The notes beneath the pieces were generated by a model, which did not search any database, had not been told where the DNA came from, and saw only the letters and a list, made by a program, of their open reading frames with translations. Below are positions 18,633 through 29,791 of a stretch of DNA of 58,550 nt, piece by piece. The first letter of the stretch is position 1. Each line of letters begins with the position of its first letter. The position numbers and the translations under genes were made by a program. Source of the stretch: Phyllobacterium sp. OV277 (GTDB lineage: Bacteria > Pseudomonadota > Alphaproteobacteria > Rhizobiales > Rhizobiaceae); assembly GCF_900104355.1 (NCBI RefSeq), contig NZ_FNIY01000015.1, forward strand, positions 1 through 58,550, given 5' to 3'.

Positions 18633-20855
18633 TCAGGCAGCTTTTTTCTTCTTGGCTTCAACCGGATAGGGATTAAAGCGCTCATAGAAGGTTTCACCTG
18701 TCTCAGCCATATCAAGCAGCAGTTTTGGTGCCTTGAACTGGGCGCCATACTTCTTCTGCAAACCTTTGGCGATCTTCACGAACTTCGCTGCACCGATACC
18801 ATCGATGTAGGACAATGTTCCGCCCGTATAAGGTGCAAAACCGAAGGCAAGGATCGAGCCGACATCCGCTTCGCGCGGGTCGGTAACAATGCCTTCTTCC
18901 ATGACGCGAGCAGCTTCCAAGGCGATGGTAAAGAGGAAGCGCTGCTTCAGTTCTTCCACATCGATCTTATCGGCGTCCTGCTGCGGATAGAGTGTCTTCA
19001 GTTCTGGCCAAAGATGCTTCTTGGCTGGCTTGGCCGGGTAATCGTAGAAACCCTTGCCATTCTTGCGGCCGCGACGGTCATACTTGTCAACGAGCGTGTT
19101 GACCAGTTCCACATGACGCGGATCGACAGCTTTCGGGCCAAGATCGGCAAGCGTTGCCTTGAGGATTTTCTGCGACAGGTCGATGGCCGTTTCGTCGTTG
19201 AGCGCAAGCGGTCCGACCGGCATGCCGGCCATGCGCGCAACATTCTCGATCATTGCAGGCGGAACGCCTTCCACGAGCATGTTGTAGGCTTCCGACATGT
19301 AGCGCAGAACGCAGCGATTGACGTAGAAGCCCCGCGTGTCGTTGACGACAATCGGAGTCTTCTTGATCGCACGGACATAATCCAGAGCAACGGCCAGCGC
19401 CTTCTCGGAAGTCTTCTTGCCCAAAATAACTTCGACCAGCATCATCTTGTCGACGGGCGAGAAGAAGTGAATGCCGATAAAGTTCTTTGGCCGTACCGAA
19501 ACCTTGGCAAGACCGGTGATCGGCAATGTCGAGGTGTTGGATGCAAACACAGCCGCAGGCTTCAATACGGCTTCCGCCTGTTCCGTTGCCTTGCGCTTGA
19601 CTTCACGGTCTTCAAACACAGCTTCGATGACAAGATCCGCACCATCAAGTTCCGCATATTGCGTTGTCGCGGTGATCAGCCCGAGGAGCTTTTCCTTGTC
19701 CTCGGCAGTTGCCTTGCCCTTCTGGACTTCCTTGGTAATCAGGTCAGCCGTATGCGCCTTGCCCTTGTCGGCAGCTTCCTGAGTCTGGTCGATCAGAACG
19801 ACAGGAATACCGGCTTTCGCCGTGACATAGGCAATACCAGCACCCATGAAACCAGCACCGATAACACCGACCTTCTTGAACTTGGTTGGTTTGACGTCGA
19901 CAGGACGGCGCGCACCCTTGTTCAGTTCCTGCAAGGAAACGAACAGCGAGCGGATCATCATGCCAGCTTCGGTGCTCTGCAGGATGTTGGTGAAATAGCG
20001 CTGCTCGATCTTCAGACCCGTATCGAAAGGCACGAGAAGGCCTTCATAAACGGATTTGAGGATGGCGGCAGCACCCGGATAGTTGCCATAGGTTTCACGG
20101 CGCAAAATGGCCGTTGCGGCTGGCCAGAGATTGGCACCAGCTGCCGAATAGATCGCGCCACCGGGGAGCTTGAAGCCCTTTTCATCCCATGGCTGGACAG
20201 GCTTGAGGCCCGCCTTGATCATCTTCTTGGCTGTTTCAACGAGCTTCTTGGCGGGAGCGATTTCGTGCACCAGACCCATGGCCTTGGCGCGCGCAGCGGT
20301 CAGGCTGGAGCCGGTCGTCATCATCTGCAGGGCGTCCTGCTGATTGGTCAGGCGCGGAACACGCTGCGTGCCGCCAGCGCCCGGAAAAATACCGACCTTG
20401 ACTTCAGGCAGAGCCATTTTCACCGATGGATCATCGGAAACAACACGGCCATGGCAGGCCAGCGACATTTCGAATGCGCCGCCCATGCAGGTGCCATTGA
20501 TGGCGGAAACCCAAGGCTTGCCCGATGTTTCGAGCTTGCGGAACAGGCCGCCCATCTTGCCGGTGTTTTCGAACAGAAGCTCAACGGCCTTCTTGGGGTC
20601 CTTGGCTTTTTCGTCCTGAAACAGCTGGAACATGCGCTTGAGCATGGTCAGGTCAGCGCCGCCGGAGAACGTATCCTTGCCCGAAGTAATGACAGCGCCC
20701 TTGATGGCTTCGTCCTTGGCAACCCGGTCAACGATGGCGTCGAGTTCCTTCATCACCTCTTCGGTGAAGACATTCATCGACTTGTCAGGCATGTCCCATG
20801 TTACGAGCGCAATACCATCAGCGTCGACGTCGAATTTGAAGTTTGTATAGCTCAT
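18633..20855 (-). CDS. fadJ: Bifunctional enoyl-CoA hydratase/3-hydroxyacyl-CoA dehydrogenase (FadJ type)
   Basis: The multifunctional alpha subunit of beta-oxidation, 740 residues. The N-terminal crotonase domain has KGAVITSGKDTFSGGADL and the oxyanion segment NGTCMGGAFEMSLACH. The NAD-binding domain has VGVIGAGFMGAGIAYVTAKAG and the 3-hydroxyacyl-CoA dehydrogenase domain has FIGIHFFSPVDKMMLVEVI. The ATG at 20855 (MSYTNFKFDVD) follows GGGAG; the 27-codon upstream extension overlaps the thiolase and is rejected. Last gene of the operon, 13 nt after the thiolase. The C-terminus is lysine-rich (EAKKKKAA). Confidence 0.93.
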   Translation of the reverse strand: MSYTNFKFDVDADGIALVTWDMPDKSMNVFTEEVMKELDAIVDRVAKDEAIKGAVITSGKDTFSGGADLTMLKRMFQLFQDEKAKDPKKAVELLFENTGKMGGLFRKLETSGKPWVSAINGTCMGGAFEMSLACHGRVVSDDPSVKMALPEVKVGIFPGAGGTQRVPRLTNQQDALQMMTTGSSLTAARAKAMGLVHEIAPAKKLVETAKKMIKAGLKPVQPWDEKGFKLPGGAIYSAAGANLWPAATAILRRETYGNYPGAAAILKSVYEGLLVPFDTGLKIEQRYFTNILQSTEAGMMIRSLFVSLQELNKGARRPVDVKPTKFKKVGVIGAGFMGAGIAYVTAKAGIPVVLIDQTQEAADKGKAHTADLITKEVQKGKATAEDKEKLLGLITATTQYAELDGADLVIEAVFEDREVKRKATEQAEAVLKPAAVFASNTSTLPITGLAKVSVRPKNFIGIHFFSPVDKMMLVEVILGKKTSEKALAVALDYVRAIKKTPIVVNDTRGFYVNRCVLRYMSEAYNMLVEGVPPAMIENVARMAGMPVGPLALNDETAIDLSQKILKATLADLGPKAVDPRHVELVNTLVDKYDRRGRKNGKGFYDYPAKPAKKHLWPELKTLYPQQDADKIDVEELKQRFLFTIALEAARVMEEGIVTDPREADVGSILAFGFAPYTGGTLSYIDGIGAAKFVKIAKGLQKKYGAQFKAPKLLLDMAETGETFYERFNPYPVEAKKKKAA

Positions 20856-20868
20856 CTTCTGCTCTCCC

Positions 20869-22077
20869 TCAGACGCGTTCGATAATGGTTGCAGTGCCCA
20901 TACCGGCACCAATGCACAGTGTGACCAGCGCCACATTCAGGTCGCGGCGCTCCAGTTCGTCAAGAACCGTGCCGAGGATCATCGCACCGGTTGCGCCGAG
21001 CGGGTGGCCCATGGCAATGGCGCCACCATTCACGTTGATCTTGTCACGCGGAATGTTGAATGCCTGCATGTAGCGTAGGACCACGGCGGCAAAAGCTTCG
21101 TTCAGTTCGAACAGATCAATGTCCGAAATCTTCATCTTGGCGCGCTTCAGCAGCTTCTCGGTGACATCAACCGGGCCTGTCAGCATCAATGCCGGATCGG
21201 AACCGATATTGGCAAAAGCGCGGATACGGGCGCGCGGCTTGGCGCTAAGCGCCTTGCCTGCACTCTTCGAGCCGAGAAGAACGCCAGCAGCGCCGTCAAC
21301 GATACCGGAGGAATTACCGGCATGGTGGACGTGGTTGATGGTTTCAACTTCCGGATGCGCCTGAATGCCAACGGCGTTAAAGCCGCCCATTTCGCCGGGC
21401 ATCACAAAGGATGGGTTGAGAGAAGCCAGCGCCTGCATATCCGTGGTCGGACGCATGTGCTCATCATGGTCGAGGATTGTCAGGCCGTTCTGGTCCTTGA
21501 TGCTGAGCACCGAGTTCTTGAAGTAGCCCTTCTTCCAGGCTTCACCGGCACGCTTCTGGCTTTCGACCGCATAGGCGTCGACATCATCGCGGGTGAAACC
21601 ATATTTGGTGGCGATCAGATCTGCTGATACGCCCTGCGGCATGAAATAGCCGGGCAGGCCAACGGATGGGTCCATGTACCAGGCACCGCCGGACATGCCC
21701 ATGCCGACGCGTGACATGGATTCCACACCACCAGCGATAACGATGTCATCGGCACCCTGCACGATCTTGGCAGCGGCAAAATTTACCGCATCGAGACCTG
21801 ACGCACAGAAGCGCGAAATCTGCATGCCCGGCGCCTTGAAATCGTAACCGGCTTCAAAGGCGGAAGAGCGCGGGATAACAGCGCCCGCTTCACCCACAGG
21901 ATCAACGCAACCATAGATGATGTCATCAACCAGTCCCGTGTCGAGACCATTGCGGTCGCGCAGCGCTTCCAGCACCTTGGCACCCAGACGAACGGCGGGC
22001 ACTTCATGCAGGCTGCCATCCTTCTTGCCCTTGCCGCGCGGTGTGCGGACGTGGTCATAAATATATGCTTCGGCCAT
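20869..22077 (-). CDS. Acetyl-CoA C-acyltransferase (thiolase)
   Basis: A 402-residue thiolase that cleaves 3-ketoacyl-CoA to acetyl-CoA. The nucleophile cysteine lies in QISRFCASGLDAVN (about residue 90). The C-terminal catalytic motifs are NVNGGAIAMGHPLGATGA (His) and TLCIGAGMGTA (second Cys). It is the FadA/FadI partner of the downstream FadJ protein. GGGAG precedes the ATG. It sits between the acyl-CoA dehydrogenase and fadJ in the operon. Confidence 0.93.
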   Translation of the reverse strand: MAEAYIYDHVRTPRGKGKKDGSLHEVPAVRLGAKVLEALRDRNGLDTGLVDDIIYGCVDPVGEAGAVIPRSSAFEAGYDFKAPGMQISRFCASGLDAVNFAAAKIVQGADDIVIAGGVESMSRVGMGMSGGAWYMDPSVGLPGYFMPQGVSADLIATKYGFTRDDVDAYAVESQKRAGEAWKKGYFKNSVLSIKDQNGLTILDHDEHMRPTTDMQALASLNPSFVMPGEMGGFNAVGIQAHPEVETINHVHHAGNSSGIVDGAAGVLLGSKSAGKALSAKPRARIRAFANIGSDPALMLTGPVDVTEKLLKRAKMKISDIDLFELNEAFAAVVLRYMQAFNIPRDKINVNGGAIAMGHPLGATGAMILGTVLDELERRDLNVALVTLCIGAGMGTATIIERV

Positions 22078-22103
22078 TTCATTCTCCCTTTTCGAACCGT
22101 AGC

Positions 22104-23276
<1,173 letters not shown>

Positions 23277-23307
23277 TTCTAACCTCCCTAGAAATCATCG
23301 CTCATCA

Positions 23308-23333
23308 CAAATGGGGGCCTCCGCCCCCATTTG
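23308..23333. other. Intra-operon hairpin between the two acyl-CoA dehydrogenase genes
   Basis: CAAATGGGGGC and GCCCCCATTTG form a perfect 11-bp stem with a 4-nt loop in the 64-nt gap. There is no long T-run, so it may be an mRNA processing or stabilising structure giving different expression of the first and later genes. That function is inference. Confidence 0.7.
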
Positions 23334-23340
23334 CCAGAAA

Positions 23341-25134
23341 TCAGAACGCTTCTGCGGCCAGCGTCATCATGGTGTCCGCGCCGGTCTGGATGCGGGCCAG
23401 ATGCGCCGATGTCTCGGGCATCACACGTTCCATGAAGAACTTTCCAGTGACCAGCTTGGTCTCGTAGAAATCCTTCCTGGCCGAGCCTTCCGCCAGTTTC
23501 GCATTAGAAGCCTTGGCAATCTGCGCCCACATGTAACCCAGCGAAACCAGACCGAAGAGATGCATGTAATCAGTCGACGCTGCACCGGCATTGTCAGGGT
23601 TTGCCATGCCGTTCTGCATCAGCCACATGGAGGCAGCTTGCAGATCGTTCAACCCCTTCTTCAGATGCTTGGTGAAGAAGGCAAGCTTTTCATCGCCGCG
23701 ATTCTCTTCGCAGAAATCGCCGACTTCCTTGAAGAAAGCCATGACAGCGCGGCCGCCATTGGCACCAAGCTTGCGGCCAACGAGATCGAGCGCCTGTACG
23801 CCATTGGCGCCTTCATAGATCATGGCAATGCGTGCATCGCGCACATACTGGCTCATGCCATGTTCTTCGATATAGCCGTGACCACCATAGACCTGCTGCG
23901 CCATGACCGCATGTTCAAAGCCCTTGTCGGTCAGAACACCCTTGAGGATAGGGGTCATCAGGCTGAGAATATCATCGGCAATCTGCTTGTCGCCTTCATC
24001 ATCCGAACGGTGTGCCACATCAGACTTCAAGGCAGACCAGAGAATGAACGCACGGCCCGCTTCATTGAATGACTTGATGGTCATCAGGATACGGCGAATA
24101 TCCGGATGAACGATGATCGGATCGGCCTTCTTGTCCGCCGCCTTCGGTCCGGTCAAGGAGCGTCCTTGAATACGCTCGCGGGCATATTCAACAGCATTCT
24201 GGTAGGCGATTTCGCCAATAGACAAACCCTGCAGCGCAACACCCAGACGCGCTTCGTTCATCATCGTGAACATGGCGCGCAGGCCCTTGTTCTCGCCGCC
24301 GATCAGATAGCCGGTGGCTTCATCATAGTTCATCACGCAAGTGGAATTGGCGTGGATGCCCATCTTTTCTTCGATGGATCCACACGACACACCATTGCGG
24401 GTACCGGCATTGCCGCTGTCGTCAAGATTGAACTTGGGAACGATAAACAGGGAAATACCCTTCACACCCTCAGGCGCGCCTTCGATACGGGCAAGCACCA
24501 GATGGATGATGTTCTCGGACATGTCATGCTCACCGGCCGAGATGAAAATCTTTTGGCCAGAGATCTTGTAGGAACCATCGGCATTAGGAACGGCCTTGGT
24601 GCGCAGCAGGCCAAGATCGGTGCCGCAATGGGGCTCGGTGAGGTTCATCGTGCCGGTCCAGGTGCCATCGACCATTTTCGGCAGGTAGGTCTGCTTCTGG
24701 TCGTCACTGCCATGGGTGAGGATCGCAGCGATCGCGCCCTGCGTCAGGCCGGGATACATGATCAGCGCCATATTGGCTGAGGACATATATTCACCAACGG
24801 CAACGTGCAGCGCATAGGGCAGACCCTGACCACCGAATTCCGCCGGTATGGAAAGGCTCATCCAGCCGCCTTCGCGATACTGGTCAAAAGCCGCCTTGAA
24901 ACCCTTTGGCGTCGTGACAGTGCCATCCGCATGGCGCACGCAACCTTCATGATCGCCGGACTGGTTGATCGGAAACAGGGTGTTTTCCGCCAGCTTGGCA
25001 CCTTCGCTCAAAATTGCTTCGACGATATCCGGCGATGCATCAGCGAATCCTGGCAGATTGTTGTAGCGTTCATAGCCCAGAACATCGTTCAAAATGAAAA
25101 GCGTGTCTTCAACGGGCGCGCGATAACTCGGCAT
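23341..25134 (-). CDS. Long acyl-CoA dehydrogenase (about 597 residues)
   Basis: Belongs to the extended acyl-CoA dehydrogenase group with an extra C-terminal domain. The core has [21 protein letters not shown] and [45 protein letters not shown]. The C-terminal domain after about residue 470 carries helical segments and ends in TLAAEAF. First gene of the operon and the one directly behind the palindromic operator. The ATG at 25134 ([13 protein letters not shown]) follows GGAGG with a 6-nt spacer. Confidence 0.92.
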   Translation of the reverse strand: MPSYRAPVEDTLFILNDVLGYERYNNLPGFADASPDIVEAILSEGAKLAENTLFPINQSGDHEGCVRHADGTVTTPKGFKAAFDQYREGGWMSLSIPAEFGGQGLPYALHVAVGEYMSSANMALIMYPGLTQGAIAAILTHGSDDQKQTYLPKMVDGTWTGTMNLTEPHCGTDLGLLRTKAVPNADGSYKISGQKIFISAGEHDMSENIIHLVLARIEGAPEGVKGISLFIVPKFNLDDSGNAGTRNGVSCGSIEEKMGIHANSTCVMNYDEATGYLIGGENKGLRAMFTMMNEARLGVALQGLSIGEIAYQNAVEYARERIQGRSLTGPKAADKKADPIIVHPDIRRILMTIKSFNEAGRAFILWSALKSDVAHRSDDEGDKQIADDILSLMTPILKGVLTDKGFEHAVMAQQVYGGHGYIEEHGMSQYVRDARIAMIYEGANGVQALDLVGRKLGANGGRAVMAFFKEVGDFCEENRGDEKLAFFTKHLKKGLNDLQAASMWLMQNGMANPDNAGAASTDYMHLFGLVSLGYMWAQIAKASNAKLAEGSARKDFYETKLVTGKFFMERVMPETSAHLARIQTGADTMMTLAAEAF

Positions 25135-25208
25135 CAGTTTCCTCCAAAACATAAACGAGCAAAACGGCCCGGAGACTTCGGTGCCGTCGGATTTTCCACC
25201 TCTCTAAC

Positions 25209-25240
25209 AAATTTTGACGTTTCCGTAAACGTCAAAATTT
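25209..25240. promoter_or_regulatory. Palindromic operator of the beta-oxidation operon
   Basis: Perfect 14-bp arms ending TTGACGTTT and beginning AAACGTCAA around a 4-nt centre, 75 nt upstream of the first acyl-CoA dehydrogenase start. The same half-sites with the same 4-nt spacing recur at 39685-39712. The size fits a dimeric TetR- or MerR-family regulator of acyl-CoA catabolism, which is not in this window. Confidence 0.75.
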
Positions 25241-25414
25241 TGTGATATTTTGCCCCTGTGGATCAATCTTTCTCAATTGGGTGTCTTGTTCAATGAAACT
25301 GTAAGTGAGAATGGAAGAAGATATCGTCCAGTAGTTGCCTGATGGCGCAAGCTATCACGTTTTTATTGTTTGTAGTGCTGGGCATTTTTGGCCGAAGTTC
25401 TGAGAGGAAAATCG

Positions 25415-26023
25415 ATGCAATTGCCGGATTCCGATCAGAAAAAGCCACCAAATCCGCGTGATGCACTTACTGTAGCCCGGATCGTCAGGGTCAATCATGC
25501 GGGAGAGTTCGGTGCGATACGCATCTATTCCGCACAGATTCTTGTGGCCAACTGGTTTTGGGCAGATTGCATACCAGCACTTTCCGAAATGCTCGAAGAT
25601 GAACGCAATCACTGTGCAATTTTTCGAGCCGCCATGCCTTCTCGCAACTCCCGACCCTGCCGTGTTATGCAGTTTTGGAGTTACGGTGGCTGGATACTCG
25701 GCTTTCTGACTGCCCTTTTAGGCAGGCAGGGCATATGGGCATGTACAGCCGCTGTGGAAGCTGCTGTACACCGTCATCTCGATGACCAACTGCATTTTCT
25801 GAAACAGCGTGATTTTCAATTATATGGAATGATCCTGTCTATTCGTGAGGAAGAGCTTGCGCATCTGCGCCATGCAGAAGAACACCTTCAAACACCGGGA
25901 GTGATGCTCCAGGTTTTGCGCAAAGTGATATCTTTCGCGACGGATTCCCTGATCTGGCTGTCAACCTGGGGTGACTCGACTAGGATGACGCATGCGCTGA
26001 AAGCAAATAAAAACAGCGCCTGA
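25415..26023 (+). CDS. coq7: Demethoxyubiquinone hydroxylase family protein (Coq7-like)
   Basis: A di-iron carboxylate protein of the Coq7/UbiF type, which hydroxylates a ubiquinone precursor. The iron-ligand motifs are NHAGEFGAIRIY (Glu31), EDERNH (ExxH, about 63-66), a Glu in TAAVEAAVHRHL and REEELAHLRHAEE (ExxH). It is 202 residues from the MQLPDSDQKK start; GAGAGGAAA precedes this ATG. A start at 25388 is possible. Coq7 proteins bind the membrane surface. It stands alone between the beta-oxidation operator and the podJ-like gene. Confidence 0.85.
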   Translation: MQLPDSDQKKPPNPRDALTVARIVRVNHAGEFGAIRIYSAQILVANWFWADCIPALSEMLEDERNHCAIFRAAMPSRNSRPCRVMQFWSYGGWILGFLTALLGRQGIWACTAAVEAAVHRHLDDQLHFLKQRDFQLYGMILSIREEELAHLRHAEEHLQTPGVMLQVLRKVISFATDSLIWLSTWGDSTRMTHALKANKNSA

Positions 26024-26303
26024 ACCCCATCTCTTAACCAGTTGTTTACCACGTTTCGCCAATGTCACGGTGTCGGTGAACCGTGTCTATGAGTGATTTG
26101 TTTTTCACGGCTTGTCGGACCGCATGGGGCGAATAGTCCCGGCTTTCCGGATAGCAATGTGCAGAACGCATTCAGAAGCTTCGGAAGACCGAGACAACAA
26201 TGCCAGGAGTGACAGGCGACCATTGCCAGCGCTTCCGGCCCTGCCCCGTAGGATAGAATTAACCCGCCAGACCGCTGGCGTAACCACGGCAAAGCAGGCG
26301 TCC

Positions 26304-29300
26304 ATGACGAACCAAAGGTCACTACTGGAACAGGTCAATGTGAACCGCTCACGCCGCGAGACTTCTTCGCTTGATGGTATCAATCGCACGCTCGAAGCGC
26401 TGGAAGCCCAGCTGCGCGACTCCGCGGAACCCGATTATCCCGAGGATGACCAGAGTGATATTGCTGACCGTTTTGCCGCCCTCGCCTCGCGGGCAGGGAG
26501 CACGCGCGCTCCAATGCACAAGCCATCCGACGATCTGCCCGCCTTTGCCAGCAAGCCACAGAACGGCAAGCACGACCTTTCTGCCATCGCCGCCCGTATC
26601 AAGCAGTTGCGGGAAGAAATGCGCGACGATACCCGCGCGCCCACACGTCCATATACTGAACCACATACGCAAACCTTGCAGCGATTGAACCAGTCAACGG
26701 CCAGCCGCCAGCCGAACAATGTTATCGGTCGTGGGGATGAGGACCATCTCTCGATGCTGCGCGGTGATCTTGACGAGCTGAAGCGCACCGTCACGGCACT
26801 GGCTCGTGAAGAACAGGTCAAGAGCCTCAACAATCGCCGGGATGTGATGGACGAGCATATCTCAAACACCGGCACGGCAGGTTTAAACAACCATTTCATG
26901 CGCCAGATGGATGAGAGGCTTGACGAAATCAGCCGCGCTATCGTCGCAACAGCCCGCCCTGCCCAGACTAACCATCACGATACCGATGCGTTTGAACGCC
27001 TTGAAGCGCGTATCGCAACACTAAGCAGCAAGGTCGAGGCGGTGGCCTATGACCGCACCTCTGACACTGTTCTGCAACGCATGGGCGAATTGGCCGAGCG
27101 TGTGGATCATCTGGCCGCCATGCGCACGGCTCCGGCGGTCAATCTTGATGCCCTTTCGGAACAACTGTCTGCCGTTACCCGCCATCTTGAAAACACACCC
27201 GCCTCCATCAGCATTTCTGATTTCCGCGATCTGGAAGACCGGGTTCTGCAAATCATCCACCGGCTGGAAACAGCGCACCAGCAGGCACCCGCCGCCGATC
27301 CTGTCTTCATGAACCAGATCGACCAGCGTTTTGAAGAGTTGACCCGCCGTCTCGATGACCATCACATGATGGCCGAGCACAGCGATATCAGGCTGACCGA
27401 CAATCTCGAAGCCCGCTTTGACGATATGGCGCGCTATATCGCCCAGAACGTCCCACAGGCCGACGGCGCGAATGATGCCATTCGCAATCTTGAGCTGCAG
27501 ATCGCCGGTCTTGCCGAGCATCTGTCCCAGTCGAATGAACGTTACGCTGAATTTTCAGCCATTCCGCCGCGTCTCGATGCGATCGAAGAATCGATGGCCA
27601 TGAACCGCGACTTTGTCGTAGAGGCCGCGCGTCAGGCGGCTTCGGAAGCCATTCGCAACTCGGCCAATTTCGGCAACGCCCATGATGGCGCCATCGCCCG
27701 CGAACTCGCCGATGATCTGAAAGCGCTGGAAGGGCTTGCCCGTAAATCGGAAGACCGCAACACCAAGACCTTCGAGGCTATCCACGACACGCTGCTGAAA
27801 ATCGTTGACCGTCTCGGCTCACTGGAAAGCGGTGGGGTGGAGGGGCCACGTGCCGCTGCAAAGGTCATGGCAACGGTTGACGCCTATCAAACACCGCAGC
27901 GTGAGGCAGAGAACGCCTTTGAAACACCGGTTTTTTCCAAGCTCAATGATATCTCGGCACAGGTGACACTCGCTGGTGATGACACTGACGAACTGGAACA
28001 ATCGGCTCCGGCGCGCAAATCACTGCTTGGTAACCTGACACGTGGCATGAAATCCCGCAGCAGGCAGGAGCTGGCGTACCGCGAACCGACTATCGAAGCG
28101 GTTGATAGCGACGAACAGGCCGATGACAAGGCTGACCTTGATTCCGAGATTCTGAACCGTCCGCTTGAGCCCGGCTCCGGCATGCCTGACCTGAATTCCA
28201 TTCTCAAGCGCGTTCGCGATGAACGCCGCGAGATGAACCTTGCAGGTGATGCCACTGTTGGCAAGGCGGATTTCATCGCTGCCGCCCGCCGTGCTGCACA
28301 AGCCGCCGCTGCGGAAGTTGAAAACCAAACCCGTGGTTCCGGCCATGGCAAGGATACTGCTGAAGGCAAGAAGGGCAGCCTTCTTGCGCGCCAGCGTAAA
28401 CCCATTCTTCTTGCCATCGGCGCAATCATGATTGCCATTGCCGGACTGCAATTGAAGAACGCGTACTTTAGCGGCCCTGCCGCAATCAGCAGTGATGCGG
28501 GCTCGCTCGCCGCACCGCTTGTGCCAACAGCTGACCCCAAGCCACAGCTTGCCGCGACTGCCACACCTGAGACATCTCCGGCCACGCCTGCCATAGCACC
28601 GCAGGTTCCGGCGGAAAGCCCTCAGGTAGACGATCAGGCCACGGCGCCTGCTCCAACGCAGGAAACCGTAGGCAGCCTGATTGCCGCACAGTCAGCGACA
28701 GATGTACCGGCGTCAGCAAAGGTTGATACAGCAGCCACCCCTATTCCCGCCATTCCAATGGAAGCAGGTCCTGAACCATTGCGGGAAGCTGCTGCCAGCG
28801 GCAATCCCAAGGCATTGTTTGAAATCGGCGACCGCTACATGGATGGCCGCGGCGTGCAGAGCGACTATGCCAAGGCAGCCGAATGGTACAATCTCGCCGC
28901 CGATAAGGGTTTTGCACCGGCACAGTATCGTCTCGGCAATTTCGCGGAAAAAGGCCTCGGCGTTACGCGCGACCTCGCCAAGGCAAAAACCTATTATCAA
29001 CTGGCCGCCGAACAGGGCAATGCCAGCGCAATGCACAATCTTGCCGTGCTGTTTGCGGCCGGTGCGAATGGTACGCCAGACAATGAATCTGCCGCCATGT
29101 GGTTCACGAGGGCAGCCGAGCTTGGCGTGAAAGACAGCCAGTTCAATCTGGCCATTTTGTCCGCCAAGGGCATGGGTGTTCCGCAGAACCTTGAGGAAAG
29201 TTACAAGTGGTTTGCGCTTGCTGCCAATGCCGGTGACAAGGATGCAGGCCAGAAGCGCGATGAAGTGGCGAAAGCCATGACGGCGGATCAGCTGACCCGG

Positions 29301-29600
29301 GCACGCGAAGCCACCGAGCTTTGGAAGCCAAAGGCGATGAACCCGGAGACCAATGCGCTCAGCACACCGGCGGAGTGGCGCGAAAGCCCTGTTACAACGG
29401 GTTCGGTCGACATGGAAAAGGCGATCCGCAATATCCAGCTGATCCTCAACAAGAACGGCTATGATGCCGGTGGTTCGGACGGCAAGATGGGAACGAAGAC
29501 CCGCGATGCCATCATGGCTTTCCAGAAGACCAATGGGCTGAAGCCGACAGGTAATATCGACAAGGATCTGGTCAAGCGGCTGCTTGAAAAGAACACCTAA
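26304..29600 (+). CDS. podJ: PodJ-like polar localization protein with Sel1 repeats and a peptidoglycan-binding domain
   Basis: A 1098-residue protein with a long cytoplasmic part rich in predicted coiled coil (about residues 1-690, many heptads such as LDELKRTVTALAREEQ). One membrane helix follows (about 700-720, PILLAIGAIMIAIAGLQL), then an Ala/Pro/Thr-rich periplasmic linker (about 725-825), three to four Sel1 repeats (about 830-970, for example GNPKALFEIGDRYMDGRGV) and a C-terminal PG_binding_1 domain (about 1035-1097, IQLILNKNGYDAGGSDGKMG). This order matches PodJ/PodJL polarity factors, which mark the growing or old pole. The ATG at 26304 (MTNQRSLLEQVN) is preferred to upstream starts at 26112; the gap 26024-26303 then holds only regulatory DNA. 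Confidence 0.75.
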   Translation: MTNQRSLLEQVNVNRSRRETSSLDGINRTLEALEAQLRDSAEPDYPEDDQSDIADRFAALASRAGSTRAPMHKPSDDLPAFASKPQNGKHDLSAIAARIKQLREEMRDDTRAPTRPYTEPHTQTLQRLNQSTASRQPNNVIGRGDEDHLSMLRGDLDELKRTVTALAREEQVKSLNNRRDVMDEHISNTGTAGLNNHFMRQMDERLDEISRAIVATARPAQTNHHDTDAFERLEARIATLSSKVEAVAYDRTSDTVLQRMGELAERVDHLAAMRTAPAVNLDALSEQLSAVTRHLENTPASISISDFRDLEDRVLQIIHRLETAHQQAPAADPVFMNQIDQRFEELTRRLDDHHMMAEHSDIRLTDNLEARFDDMARYIAQNVPQADGANDAIRNLELQIAGLAEHLSQSNERYAEFSAIPPRLDAIEESMAMNRDFVVEAARQAASEAIRNSANFGNAHDGAIARELADDLKALEGLARKSEDRNTKTFEAIHDTLLKIVDRLGSLESGGVEGPRAAAKVMATVDAYQTPQREAENAFETPVFSKLNDISAQVTLAGDDTDELEQSAPARKSLLGNLTRGMKSRSRQELAYREPTIEAVDSDEQADDKADLDSEILNRPLEPGSGMPDLNSILKRVRDERREMNLAGDATVGKADFIAAARRAAQAAAAEVENQTRGSGHGKDTAEGKKGSLLARQRKPILLAIGAIMIAIAGLQLKNAYFSGPAAISSDAGSLAAPLVPTADPKPQLAATATPETSPATPAIAPQVPAESPQVDDQATAPAPTQETVGSLIAAQSATDVPASAKVDTAATPIPAIPMEAGPEPLREAAASGNPKALFEIGDRYMDGRGVQSDYAKAAEWYNLAADKGFAPAQYRLGNFAEKGLGVTRDLAKAKTYYQLAAEQGNASAMHNLAVLFAAGANGTPDNESAAMWFTRAAELGVKDSQFNLAILSAKGMGVPQNLEESYKWFALAANAGDKDAGQKRDEVAKAMTADQLTRAREATELWKPKAMNPETNALSTPAEWRESPVTTGSVDMEKAIRNIQLILNKNGYDAGGSDGKMGTKTRDAIMAFQKTNGLKPTGNIDKDLVKRLLEKNT

Positions 29601-29612
29601 ATCGACAACGAC

Positions 29613-29668
29613 GACTGTTGCGACAAATCGTTTCGCCTTTGGGGCAACACGTTGACCCCGCAACAGTC
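29613..29668. other. Nested hairpin after the podJ-like gene
   Basis: GACTGTTGCG (29613-29622) and CGCAACAGTC (29659-29668) are perfect 10-bp arms. Inside them GGGGCAAC pairs with GTTGACCCC with one bulge. No clear T-run follows. Candidate 3' UTR structure or small structured RNA. Confidence 0.55.
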
Positions 29669-29791
29669 ATTGTTTGACTTGGCGCTTGGCTGAGGGCAAG
29701 AAACTTTAAAGCATCCTGTGTCAGTCTACAGCCAGAATGCATTAAAGAATTTCTGTCATCATGGTGTGCGAACAATCGCAACAACGCCGTG

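Noticed and set aside
19014..20885. A 623-codon plus-strand frame
   Set aside because: Antisense to fadJ over its whole length; no domain is visible.
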